Position numbers and translations under genes: made by a program. A DNA stretch of 10,699 nucleotides from Candidatus Methanomethylophilaceae archaeon (GTDB taxonomy: Archaea; Thermoplasmatota; Thermoplasmata; Methanomassiliicoccales; Methanomethylophilaceae), in contig JAFZXW010000075.1 in assembly GCA_017616575.1 (NCBI GenBank), forward strand, positions 1 to 10,699. The letters run 5' to 3'. The notes under the pieces were generated by a model. It made no database searches, was not told where the DNA came from, and saw nothing but the letters and a program-made list of their open reading frames with translations. The stretch's first letter is position 1. Each line of letters starts with the position of its first letter. Of this stretch, positions 4,655 through 10,699 are shown piece after piece.

Positions 4655-6306
4655 GGAAGACTCTCAAGAACGCCGACGGCAAGCCGTTCGCGAAATACAA
4701 GGGCATACAGAACACGTTCTCCCTGGAATCCTTCGAGATAACGTTCGTCGAGGTCCAGAACGACCGTTCCGGGCATACCTATGCGCGTGTCCGCGTGCCT
4801 CTGAAGGCCGCAGGGTTCCCGGAGGACGCCTATTGCACGCCTTCGAGGAAGATCGCGTTCAGGGACCTCGTGGCCCGCAGGTTCTGGGAGTCCGCCCGCA
4901 CCCGCGCCCGCGCCCCCATACCGAAGACGGACGGGGGAGAGGTGTCCATGCCGCGCCCGGGGCAGGAGATCCTGGACCGCGGATGCGTCGCGGTCACCGA
5001 GTACTCCCTGGAGGCGAGGTTCTCCGTGGACCTTCCCAGCACCGGCGGGAAGGTCAACGCGGCCGCCGCCGAGGAATTGGTATTCGGAAGGATCGAAGGT
5101 ATAGTCTCCGATTCCATGTTCTTCTCGGCATATAAGCCGTCCAAGATGTACAACCATGTCTTCACGGCCGAGAACGCCGATTACATCCGTGGCGATCTGA
5201 AGTCTAAGGGATTTGTCGCCTTCGTAGCGGAAGGGTCCGTGCTTCCACGCAGGGAGGACGACATGGCCCCGATGATAGACGCCGTGCCGTTCTCCTGCGA
5301 CCCGTCCCTGTCCGTGGAGTTCGAGGTCCCCAACGGCGACCCTGTCTGCGGATGGGGGGTGCCGGAGGGGTTCACCGCCCTGGTCGGCCCCAGCAGGCAC
5401 GGGAAGTCGGTCCTGGCGGACGCGGTGTTCGCCGGAGTCTACAACCATATCCCGGGGGACGGAAGGGAGTACGTGGTTTCCGTGCCCGACGCGGTATATG
5501 TGATGGCCGAAGAGGGCAGGCCGGTGACTTCCGACGACATGTCCTCGTTCGTCCTTCCCGCCCCCGGCTTGGAGCCCTCGATGTTCTCGTCCCCTTCGGC
5601 GTCGTCTCCGGCGTCGGAGTTCGCGGCGGTAGTGGAGGCCATGGAGATGGGTTCCCGCTTGATCGTGATGGACGAGGGTTACTCCAACCCGTCCGTGATA
5701 AGGAAGGGGTACCTCGCGGAGGACACGGCGTACGTGTCGCTGTCTGAGGCGGGAAGCGCCATGGGGCGTGCAGGGACGTCGTTGCTGATGGTCACGGGCG
5801 ACGAGTCCGCCGTGCGGCACGCCGATTCCGTGTTCCTCGTCAAGGACTTCAAGGTCCGCCCGGTCGGCGTCGAGAAGATGGTGAATGATTTCCTGGTAAA
5901 GGCTCCCGAGCCTCGCAGCCCTGTGTCAAAGAACGTATCCTTCGAGAAAGGCCGCAAAGATCTGAGCGTCTCCGCCCTGTCGGTGAGGTCTGTGGAGATA
6001 GGGAGCGTCAAGGTGGACGTCCCCACGGCGGCGTTGTTCGACATGTCCCAGACCCGTGCGGTGGCGGACGCCGTCCTCGCCGCGAGGGAGGACATGGACG
6101 GCTCCAGAACGTTGGCGGAGGTATGCTCGAGGGCGGTGGATTCCATAAGGGCCGCCGACTCGGAGGACGGGAGCACGTCCTGCGCGTACCATGCGTACCC
6201 CCGGCCGATAGACGTGGCGGCGGCGGTCAACAGGCATCCGCAGATGCTGATGATAAGGAAAGGCCGAAGCCTCGCCTCCGGTTGTAGGAATCCTGCCAGT
6301 TGTTGA
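4633..6306 (+). CDS. Predicted ATPase of the ABC class (PF09818-like), with divergent catalytic motifs
   Basis: The 557-residue product follows the PF09818 family pattern from end to end. It has an N-terminal domain with FPEDAYCTPSRKIAFRDLVARRF (62-84) and RPGQEIL (108-114), then FVAFVAEGSVLPRR (194-207). The Walker A loop is GPSRHGKSV (252-260), followed by AGVYNHIPGDGREYVVSVPD (267-286). Walker B is RLIVMDEG (342-349). The C-terminal segment FDMSQTRAVADAV (469-481) and a YPRPIDVAAAVNR (522-534) end motif are present. Family members bind ATP; their biological role is not settled. Two usually conserved sites differ. The stretch after FSS reads PSASSPASEF, where the family usually has an ASGSTSQ-type signature. 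Walker B continues DEGYSNPS, where DEDTSATN is usual. Hydrolysis may therefore be altered. The last ~15 residues (RSLASGCRNPASC) go beyond the normal family end and overlap the antisense zinc-protein gene. It is the second gene of the PPC operon. Confidence 0.9.
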   Translation: MASEEVLRKTLKNADGKPFAKYKGIQNTFSLESFEITFVEVQNDRSGHTYARVRVPLKAAGFPEDAYCTPSRKIAFRDLVARRFWESARTRARAPIPKTDGGEVSMPRPGQEILDRGCVAVTEYSLEARFSVDLPSTGGKVNAAAAEELVFGRIEGIVSDSMFFSAYKPSKMYNHVFTAENADYIRGDLKSKGFVAFVAEGSVLPRREDDMAPMIDAVPFSCDPSLSVEFEVPNGDPVCGWGVPEGFTALVGPSRHGKSVLADAVFAGVYNHIPGDGREYVVSVPDAVYVMAEEGRPVTSDDMSSFVLPAPGLEPSMFSSPSASSPASEFAAVVEAMEMGSRLIVMDEGYSNPSVIRKGYLAEDTAYVSLSEAGSAMGRAGTSLLMVTGDESAVRHADSVFLVKDFKVRPVGVEKMVNDFLVKAPEPRSPVSKNVSFEKGRKDLSVSALSVRSVEIGSVKVDVPTAALFDMSQTRAVADAVLAAREDMDGSRTLAEVCSRAVDSIRAADSEDGSTSCAYHAYPRPIDVAAAVNRHPQMLMIRKGRSLASGCRNPASC

Positions 6307-6634
6307 ACACGTTGGTCGTGTAGTTGTTGATCTGGACCTCGTCCTGCTTGCTGTCAGGAACGACGAAACCGCGTATGGGGTACTCCCTGTCGCAGTAAGG
6401 GCATCTGACGTTGGGGCAGTTCTGGTTCGCCTGGGGGCAGAACTTGCAGGCGACCGCCCTGGACTGGAACAGGCTGAACTCGTTGCCGCATCCGGGGCAC
6501 ACGTACCTGCGGGCGGCGACCTTCAGATCGCGGTTGATCCCGGCGGCCCTCTCCTCGGGGGTCAGCCACATCGGCGCCCTGGGGGATATCGGCGTGTTGT
6601 AGGACGGCCTCTCGTCGTCGTAGCTGTATCCCAT
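6227..6634 (-). CDS. Small multi-cysteine zinc-binding protein
   Basis: The 135-residue protein has seven cysteines, six of them in CxxC pairs: C46-PG-C49, C63-KF-C66, then C73 and C78-PY-C81, in a segment that ends REYPIRGF. This is the pattern of two adjoining zinc ribbons or rubredoxin-like knuckles. The first 40 residues are polar and Pro/Arg-rich (YNTPISPRAPMWLTPEERA). Residues 100-120 are Asn-rich (QINNYTTNVFNNWQDSYNRR). The end (LSLSSASADAC) overlaps the ATPase gene on the other strand and may not be the ancestral terminus. The ATG at 6634 lies inside the GGGP synthase frame, so translation is probably coupled; no good ribosome-binding site is seen. The function is unknown; binding to nucleic acid or to a protein partner is plausible for such ribbons. 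Confidence 0.8.
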   Translation of the reverse strand: MGYSYDDERPSYNTPISPRAPMWLTPEERAAGINRDLKVAARRYVCPGCGNEFSLFQSRAVACKFCPQANQNCPNVRCPYCDREYPIRGFVVPDSKQDEVQINNYTTNVFNNWQDSYNRRRGFGLSLSSASADAC

Positions 6635-7371
6635 CGCAGTCCCTTCGCAGCCTTGACGACGGCTTTCAGCCATTCGTCGTCGTCGCATTGCTCCAGAAGC
6701 GTGCCGGTGACGACGGCGTCCGCGCCGGCCTTCCTGGCGGCCTCCGCGGCCTCGGGAGTCCTGATCCCTCCGCCAACGATCAGCGGGATGCTTATGGCGG
6801 CCTTGACAGCGGATATCATTTCCGGCGGAACTGGCTTGTCCGCTCCGGAGCCGGCCTCGAGATAGAACAGGGACATGCCGTACATCTCCGCGGCGAGGCC
6901 GTAGGCGACCGCGCCTTTCACGTCGTCCCTCTTGACGAGTTTGGCTTTCCCGACTTCGCCGACCTTCATCCCGGGCTCGACGATGACGTACCCCATGGAT
7001 ATAGGCTCGATGCCGAGCTTCTTGATGTAAGGGGCGGCGTACACCTGCGCGCCGATGACGTTCCTGAGCTCGGTGCTGTTCATCATGCACATGTACAGGA
7101 TGCAGTCGACCTCGGTGCTCATGGCCTCCGGCCCGCCCGGGAAGTATATCACCGGCAGCCCGGAGTACTTCTTTATGGCCTTGGCGGTGTCGGTGAGGTT
7201 CTCGCTGGTGACCCCGGTGGAGCCGCCGATCATGACCGCGTCCGTGCCGGCGTCCTTCATCCTCTTGGCAATCTTGCCGGCCTCTTCGGCGGGCTGCCTG
7301 TCCGGATCGATGAGCGCCATGTGGATGGTCCCTTTGGCAATCCTGTCAAGGAGGTATTGTTTGACGGTCAT
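6562..7371 (-). CDS. Geranylgeranylglyceryl phosphate synthase
   Basis: This enzyme joins geranylgeranyl diphosphate to sn-glycerol-1-phosphate, forming the first ether bond of archaeal phospholipids at the membrane-cytosol interface. The TIM-barrel family (PcrB/GGGPS) is shown by HMALIDPDRQPAEEAG (17-32), the IGGSTGVT loop (48-55), IYFPGGPEAMS (75-85), MNS (97-99), YVIVEPGMKVG (128-138), YLEAGSGADKPV (170-181), the phosphate-binding VGGGIRTPE (199-207), and GADAVVTGTLLE (216-227). The core ends near residue 245 (VVKAAKGL), the normal family length. The last 24 residues (RWDTATTTRGRP...) are read in a different frame through the start of the zinc-protein gene and look like stop-codon loss rather than a domain. 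The ATG at 7371 is essentially leaderless behind the A/T-rich box at 7395-7404. It is probably co-transcribed with the zinc protein downstream. Confidence 0.95.
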   Translation of the reverse strand: MTVKQYLLDRIAKGTIHMALIDPDRQPAEEAGKIAKRMKDAGTDAVMIGGSTGVTSENLTDTAKAIKKYSGLPVIYFPGGPEAMSTEVDCILYMCMMNSTELRNVIGAQVYAAPYIKKLGIEPISMGYVIVEPGMKVGEVGKAKLVKRDDVKGAVAYGLAAEMYGMSLFYLEAGSGADKPVPPEMISAVKAAISIPLIVGGGIRTPEAAEAARKAGADAVVTGTLLEQCDDDEWLKAVVKAAKGLRWDTATTTRGRPTTRRYPPGRRCG

Positions 7372-7394
7372 ATAATGTCCGTGTAAGGCGACTA

Positions 7395-7404
7395 GTTTAA
7401 AAAA
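7395..7404 (-). promoter_or_regulatory. TATA box of GGGP synthase
   Basis: The minus strand reads TTTTTTAAAC. It predicts transcription start near 7374, three bases before the ATG at 7371. The T-run may also end the upstream transcript of the gene stopping at 7414. Confidence 0.5.
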
Positions 7405-7413
7405 TGTGCCTAT

Positions 7414-7806
7414 TTAGCCGTCCTCCTCAAGCAGGCTTCTGACATATTCCGTGTATTTCAGCAGCATCTCCTCGGCGGGCCCCTTCCTGTCCTTCTCCCT
7501 GTCGAAGCAGCGGGACAGTGCGGCGATCCCGGCCAGGGTGCTCTTCCCGGGGATGTCGTCGATCAGCCTGATCGCGAACTCCTCGTCAGTGGGGTATGTT
7601 ATGAGGACGACGCCCTTGGCGTTCACGTAAATCATCACGCAGAACCTGCGGGTGCCAGGGAGGACCATGTATGTGCCGATGACCGGCCTGTGGTCGAACT
7701 TCACGGGTTTGGGGCTGAACCCCTCGTCCCAGCGGCTCTGGAGATATTCCATGAGCTCGTCGAACTCCCATCTCTTCGCGGTGGGGATGACCTGCTTGCC
7801 CTTCAT
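7414..7806 (-). CDS. Unrecognised small soluble protein
   Basis: The product has 130 residues, no signal peptide and no membrane segment. The pattern is helix (RWEFDELMEYLQSRW, 12-26), a strand-rich middle (PVIGTYMVLPG, RRFCVMIYVNAKGVVLITYP) and a helical end (PAEEMLLKYTEYVRSLLEEDG). This alpha/beta arrangement gives no family that I recognise, and I see no catalytic motif. The ATG at 7806 lies about 24 bases after a good TATA box (7826-7834), so it is probably leaderless. The stop at 7414 is 42 bases from the GGGP synthase ATG, but that gene has its own promoter, so a shared role is not implied. Confidence 0.8.
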   Translation of the reverse strand: MKGKQVIPTAKRWEFDELMEYLQSRWDEGFSPKPVKFDHRPVIGTYMVLPGTRRFCVMIYVNAKGVVLITYPTDEEFAIRLIDDIPGKSTLAGIAALSRCFDREKDRKGPAEEMLLKYTEYVRSLLEEDG

Positions 7807-7825
7807 GAAGATGAATCGCGCAAGG

Positions 7826-7834
7826 CGATATAAG
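7826..7834 (-). promoter_or_regulatory. TATA box of the gene at 7414-7806
   Basis: The minus strand reads CTTATATCG, with its centre about 24 bases upstream of the ATG at 7806. It abuts the hairpin at 7837-7874. Confidence 0.55.
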
Positions 7835-7836
7835 GT

Positions 7837-7880
7837 GGCGGGATTCCCGGCCTTTCATGAAGCCGGGTCCCGCCTTTTTT
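7837..7880. terminator. Strong hairpin with flanking T6/A6, end of the repeat surface protein unit
   Basis: GGCGGGA (7837-7843) pairs with TCCCGCC (7868-7874), and CCCGGC (7846-7851) pairs with GCCGGG (7862-7867). Together they make a 13-pair stem with a two-base bulge and a ten-base loop. Six T follow on the plus strand (7875-7880). On the minus strand the hairpin comes directly after the stop of the large gene but lacks a following T-run. The arrangement matches an intrinsic terminator for plus-strand RNA, yet no plus-strand gene precedes it. It may instead protect the 3' end of the large minus-strand mRNA. Confidence 0.55.
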
Positions 7881-10699
7881 CACCGCCTCTTACGGATGAA
7901 CATCGCAGCGGCGATCATGGCCAGGATGGCGACGGCGCATCCGGCGATCAGGAAGGGATTGACCCCTCCTTCCTTCGCCGGCTCGGGCTCCGGGACGTAG
8001 ACGGCCGTCGGCGAGGCGGAAGGCAGGTGCACCTCGGCCTTTCCGGAGGACAGTGTCACGGGGACGTCCTCGGCCTTTCCGTCTATCAGCGCGGAGGCTT
8101 GGACCGGTCCCGTCCCGGAGAACGGCACCGAGACCATGGCTGGGACGTCCAGCTTGGACCCGTTAGACACCGACACGTCTCTTATGACCGCTCCGGAAGG
8201 GACCTTGGAGGCCAGCTCCGGGCAGGACGTCCCGGCCGACACCATGACCGTCCCGTCCTTCGAGCCTGCGGTCTTGAGGGATGACGCGTCCAGGGATACC
8301 GAGGTCCCGTCGCCCATCAGGAACCTCATGGCGCATCCGGAATCTCCGAGGCTCTTGACGCTTCCCGCGGGGACCGAGACCGACTGCACAGGCGAGGATA
8401 TCGTCACCGTCTCGCCGGGGGAGGCGGCGGAGGCTATCGCTTCAGCCAGTTCCTTGGTCACGATCCCGTTCTCGACGACGTATTCGTAGGGGGTGACCGT
8501 CACCGTGCAGGAGGCGGAGAAGCCCCCGTCGATAGTCGTCGCCTTGACGACGGCAGTTCCAGGCTTGATTGCCGTGATCCTGCCGTCCTCGTCTACAGAC
8601 GCCACGCCCGGCTTGTCGGAGCTCCAGGTCACGTCCTTCACGTCGGCGTCCGACGGCGCCACCTTCGCTGTAAGGACCGCCGAGCACCCGGGGCCCAACG
8701 TCATGACGGCCTTGTCGACCGTTATCCCGGTGACCTTCACCGGGACATGGGACTCCGTCCTGAGGTATTCGGCCACGTACTCCTTGTCGGAGGTGGCGGC
8801 GGAGACGGCCGGGCGCCATCCTTTGAACTCGTAATCGTAGACGCCGTCGGACGGCCTGGTCGGGTTTTCGAAGGGATATATCGGCATCACGCCGTATCTC
8901 ACGGTCATGGTGAGGAGCACTGAGCCGTCCCAGTCCTTCCAGACGACCTGGTATGAGTCCTTGGCCGCGTTGTAGACGGCCACGTACACGGCGTCCTCGT
9001 AGCATGCGGACACCTCCGGCTCCCATCCGGCGAACACGTATCCGTCCCTGGTCGGGTCATTTCCAGGGAATAAGGGGGTCTCGCCGTATTGGGCCACGGA
9101 TTCCGCCAGGACGGACCCGTCCCAGTCCCTCCAGGACACCGAGAACGTGACCGGCGTCGACGTCGCTTTGAAGACCACGTCCCTGGCGGGCATGGAGAAG
9201 GCACCGTCGGATATCTCGACTCCTTCCGCAGACCAGTCGCTGACTTCGGAGCCGGCGGCCTCGTACTTCTCGCGGACCGTCACCGTCTCCCCGTAAGCGT
9301 GCGTCTCGGCTTCCCCGACCTGGATGCCGTCGACCTCGTAAGACACCTCGTAGAGTTCCGCGACCCATTGCGCGACGTATTCGGCGTCCCCGGAGACCGT
9401 CTCCGACACTTCTGGCATCCATCCGGCGAACCGGTATCCGGTGTCCCCGGAAGGAGTCCCGGCGAAGGCGGGGGTGGCCGATCCGGAGACGGCAGTGAAC
9501 GACTGTTCGGTGAAGGTGCCGTGCGCGCCGGGGAGGTACTTCACTGTGTAGTCGTTCACCAACGCGCTGAACGTGGCGATGTAGACTGCGTCGCCGGTCA
9601 CCGTCGCCGATACTTCCGGTTCCCATCCGGCGAACTCGCGTCCGTCCTTCCCAGCCGGGATCCCATCGAACGCGGGCGTCTCGGACCCGTACGGCACGGA
9701 GTACGTCTGGACGTCGAAAGACCCCAGCTCTCCAGGAAGGTAGGTCACGGTGCATGCAGTCATGACGGAATCGAACGCCGCGGTGTAGACGGCGTCCTCC
9801 GTGGCGGGAACCGGGTCCGGGGACCATCCGGCGAACCTGTACTCCTTGCCGTCTTCGGAGGGCCTGGACGGCTCCGGGCCGACATAGGCGGGGACCTCTC
9901 CAGGCGCGGCATCTCCTTGGAGCAGGACGGACCCGTCCCAGTTCTGCCAGGTTATGGCGTAGCGATGCGCGACTTTCTCGTAGGCGGCGACGTATTCCGT
10001 GTCTCCGTAGCATGCGGACACCTCTGGCTCCCATCCTGTGAACACGTATCCGTCTCTGGACGGGTCATCGCCCGGGAACGAGGGCGTCTCGCCGTATTGC
10101 ACCGAGGATTCGGCCAGGACCGATCCGTCCCAGTCCTTCCAGGTAACAGCGTAGGTAATAGGAGACGTTTCGGCCTCGAACATGACGTCCTTGGCGGGCA
10201 TGACGAACATTCCGTCGGTCACCTCGACGTCATCGGTGTGCCATTCGCTCACCGCGAACCCTGTCTTCTCGTATCTTTCGCGGACGGCGACGTCCTCCCT
10301 GTAGCCATGAGTCTCGGCCAGGCCGGTCTGCACGCCGTCGACCATGTAGACGACCGCGTACCCCTCGGCGGCCCATTGCGCGACGTACTCCGCATCCCCG
10401 GTCACGGTCTGGACGTTGGGGGACCATCCGGCGAACCTGTGCCCTTCCTGACAGGCCGGCGTCCCTTCGAACGCGGGCGCGGGGGACCCGTACGGGGCCG
10501 AATGGCCCTGCGGGCTGAACGTCCCGTAGTCGCCGGGGAGGTATGTCACGGTGTAGTACCTGACAGCGGCGTCGTATTCCGCCGTGTATTCGGCGTTTTC
10601 CGTGGCGGCCTCGATATCGGGGGTCCACCTTGCGAACTCGTACGTGTGCTGCGCATCAGGCTCTCTGGACGGGCTGTCGCAGGCAGGCACCGTACCGTA
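7880..10699 (-). CDS. Giant InlB-type repeat surface protein, C-terminally anchored (5' end outside window)
   Basis: The frame is open to the right edge, so at least 939 residues are the C-terminal part of a longer protein. A GTG at 10690 lies inside a repeat and is not a real start. Numbering from it, ten modules of 64-70 residues (the first incomplete) fill 1-650. Most end in the Listeria-Bacteroides repeat signature, such as RFAGWSP, VFTGWEPEVSA or EFKGWRP, followed by EYVAQW-type strands. Two modules (112-180 and 448-516) are a different type, with VDG and MPAKDV or MPARDV. Residues 651-736 are a BIG2 Ig-like domain (ITVDKAVMTL, then VTWSSDKPGVASVDEDGRITA). A strand-rich domain follows, then a Pro/Glu spacer, a membrane helix (913-932, FLIAGCAVAILAMIAAAMFI) and a cytosolic RKRR tail. 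The protein is therefore displayed outside the cell and held by its C-terminus. InlB repeats and BIG2 domains are typical of adhesins. The signal peptide and any ligand-binding head lie outside the window. Confidence 0.92.
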   Translation of the reverse strand, partial: YGTVPACDSPSREPDAQHTYEFARWTPDIEAATENAEYTAEYDAAVRYYTVTYLPGDYGTFSPQGHSAPYGSPAPAFEGTPACQEGHRFAGWSPNVQTVTGDAEYVAQWAAEGYAVVYMVDGVQTGLAETHGYREDVAVRERYEKTGFAVSEWHTDDVEVTDGMFVMPAKDVMFEAETSPITYAVTWKDWDGSVLAESSVQYGETPSFPGDDPSRDGYVFTGWEPEVSACYGDTEYVAAYEKVAHRYAITWQNWDGSVLLQGDAAPGEVPAYVGPEPSRPSEDGKEYRFAGWSPDPVPATEDAVYTAAFDSVMTACTVTYLPGELGSFDVQTYSVPYGSETPAFDGIPAGKDGREFAGWEPEVSATVTGDAVYIATFSALVNDYTVKYLPGAHGTFTEQSFTAVSGSATPAFAGTPSGDTGYRFAGWMPEVSETVSGDAEYVAQWVAELYEVSYEVDGIQVGEAETHAYGETVTVREKYEAAGSEVSDWSAEGVEISDGAFSMPARDVVFKATSTPVTFSVSWRDWDGSVLAESVAQYGETPLFPGNDPTRDGYVFAGWEPEVSACYEDAVYVAVYNAAKDSYQVVWKDWDGSVLLTMTVRYGVMPIYPFENPTRPSDGVYDYEFKGWRPAVSAATSDKEYVAEYLRTESHVPVKVTGITVDKAVMTLGPGCSAVLTAKVAPSDADVKDVTWSSDKPGVASVDEDGRITAIKPGTAVVKATTIDGGFSASCTVTVTPYEYVVENGIVTKELAEAIASAASPGETVTISSPVQSVSVPAGSVKSLGDSGCAMRFLMGDGTSVSLDASSLKTAGSKDGTVMVSAGTSCPELASKVPSGAVIRDVSVSNGSKLDVPAMVSVPFSGTGPVQASALIDGKAEDVPVTLSSGKAEVHLPSASPTAVYVPEPEPAKEGGVNPFLIAGCAVAILAMIAAAMFIRKRR
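8741..10699 (-). repeat. Tandem repeat modules in A-B-C-D order within the surface protein
   Basis: By first-strand motif the modules read, from the 5' side, as follows: D (partial, 10553-10699), A (10358-10552, TVTYLPG), B (10151-10357, VDG), C (9959-10150, DWDGSVLAES), D (9752-9958, WDGSVLL), A (9548-9751), A (9350-9547), B (9143-9349), C (8951-9142), D (8741-8950). The two C modules agree at about 45 of 64 residues by my count. Copies of the same letter resemble each other more than their neighbours do, so a four-module block has been duplicated. Confidence 0.8.

Noticed and set aside
4249..5820. 523-codon open frame on the minus strand
   Set aside because: It lies antisense to the PPC and ATPase genes, is Arg/His/Gly-rich, and shows no domain. 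High GC suppresses stops in the shadow frames.
6227..7090. Extended 287-codon version of the zinc protein
   Set aside because: The first 152 codons are out-of-frame GGGP synthase. The real start is the ATG at 6634.
10688..10690. GTG at 10690 as the start of the surface protein
   Set aside because: The frame continues upstream in repeat-like sequence (YGT before it), and there is no signal peptide. The true start is outside the window.

Overview
The window reads as a fragment of an archaeal chromosome of moderately high GC. The main evidence is a geranylgeranylglyceryl phosphate synthase, the enzyme that makes the first ether bond of archaeal membrane lipids. Most gene starts also sit roughly 22-28 bases below an archaeal TATA box, several with little or no leader. 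A surface protein built of InlB-type (Listeria-Bacteroides) repeats with a C-terminal membrane anchor, together with the other genes, suggests a host- or biofilm-associated Thermoplasmatota lineage such as Methanomassiliicoccales. That lineage call is inference from gene content and style; no phylogenetic marker was searched.

Layout. 1-204 (minus): 5' part of an unrecognised gene running off the left edge. 260-1201 (minus): protein with two ACT-like domains. 1273-1908 (minus): zinc-ribbon protein followed in another frame by a helical segment. These two look like one 211-codon gene carrying two compensating single-base shifts. 1990-2075 (plus): tRNA-Leu(TAA) with encoded CCA. 2076-2296: intergenic stretch with three consecutive hairpins. 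2297-2557 (plus): small DUF5654-type membrane protein, facing (4 bases apart) 2562-3704 (minus), a six-helix membrane protein with a cytosolic AlbA_2/Schlafen-like domain. A divergent promoter region (3705-3793) then drives 3794-4654 (plus), a PPC/DUF296 domain protein with a long N-terminal extension, which overlaps 4633-6306 (plus), a predicted ATPase of the ABC class (PF09818-like). Coming the other way are 6227-6634 (multi-cysteine zinc protein) and 6562-7371 (GGGP synthase), overlapping each other and the end of the ATPase. 7414-7806 (minus) is an unrecognised small protein. 7880-10699 (minus) is the 3' part of a giant repeat surface protein.

How the genes relate. The PPC and ATPase genes are very probably one operon (22-base overlap, strong ribosome-binding site inside the first gene). 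GGGP synthase and the zinc protein are probably co-transcribed. The remaining genes look like single units with their own promoters. I see no CRISPR array, integrase, transposase, toxin-antitoxin pair or recognisable defence cassette. The most informative oddities are reading-frame events: the double frameshift at 1273-1908, a likely stop-loss fusion at 4174-4186, and overlapping gene tails at 6227-6306 and 6562-6634. The other points of note are the higher-order A-B-C-D repeat order in the surface protein and the structured intergenic RNA candidate after the tRNA.
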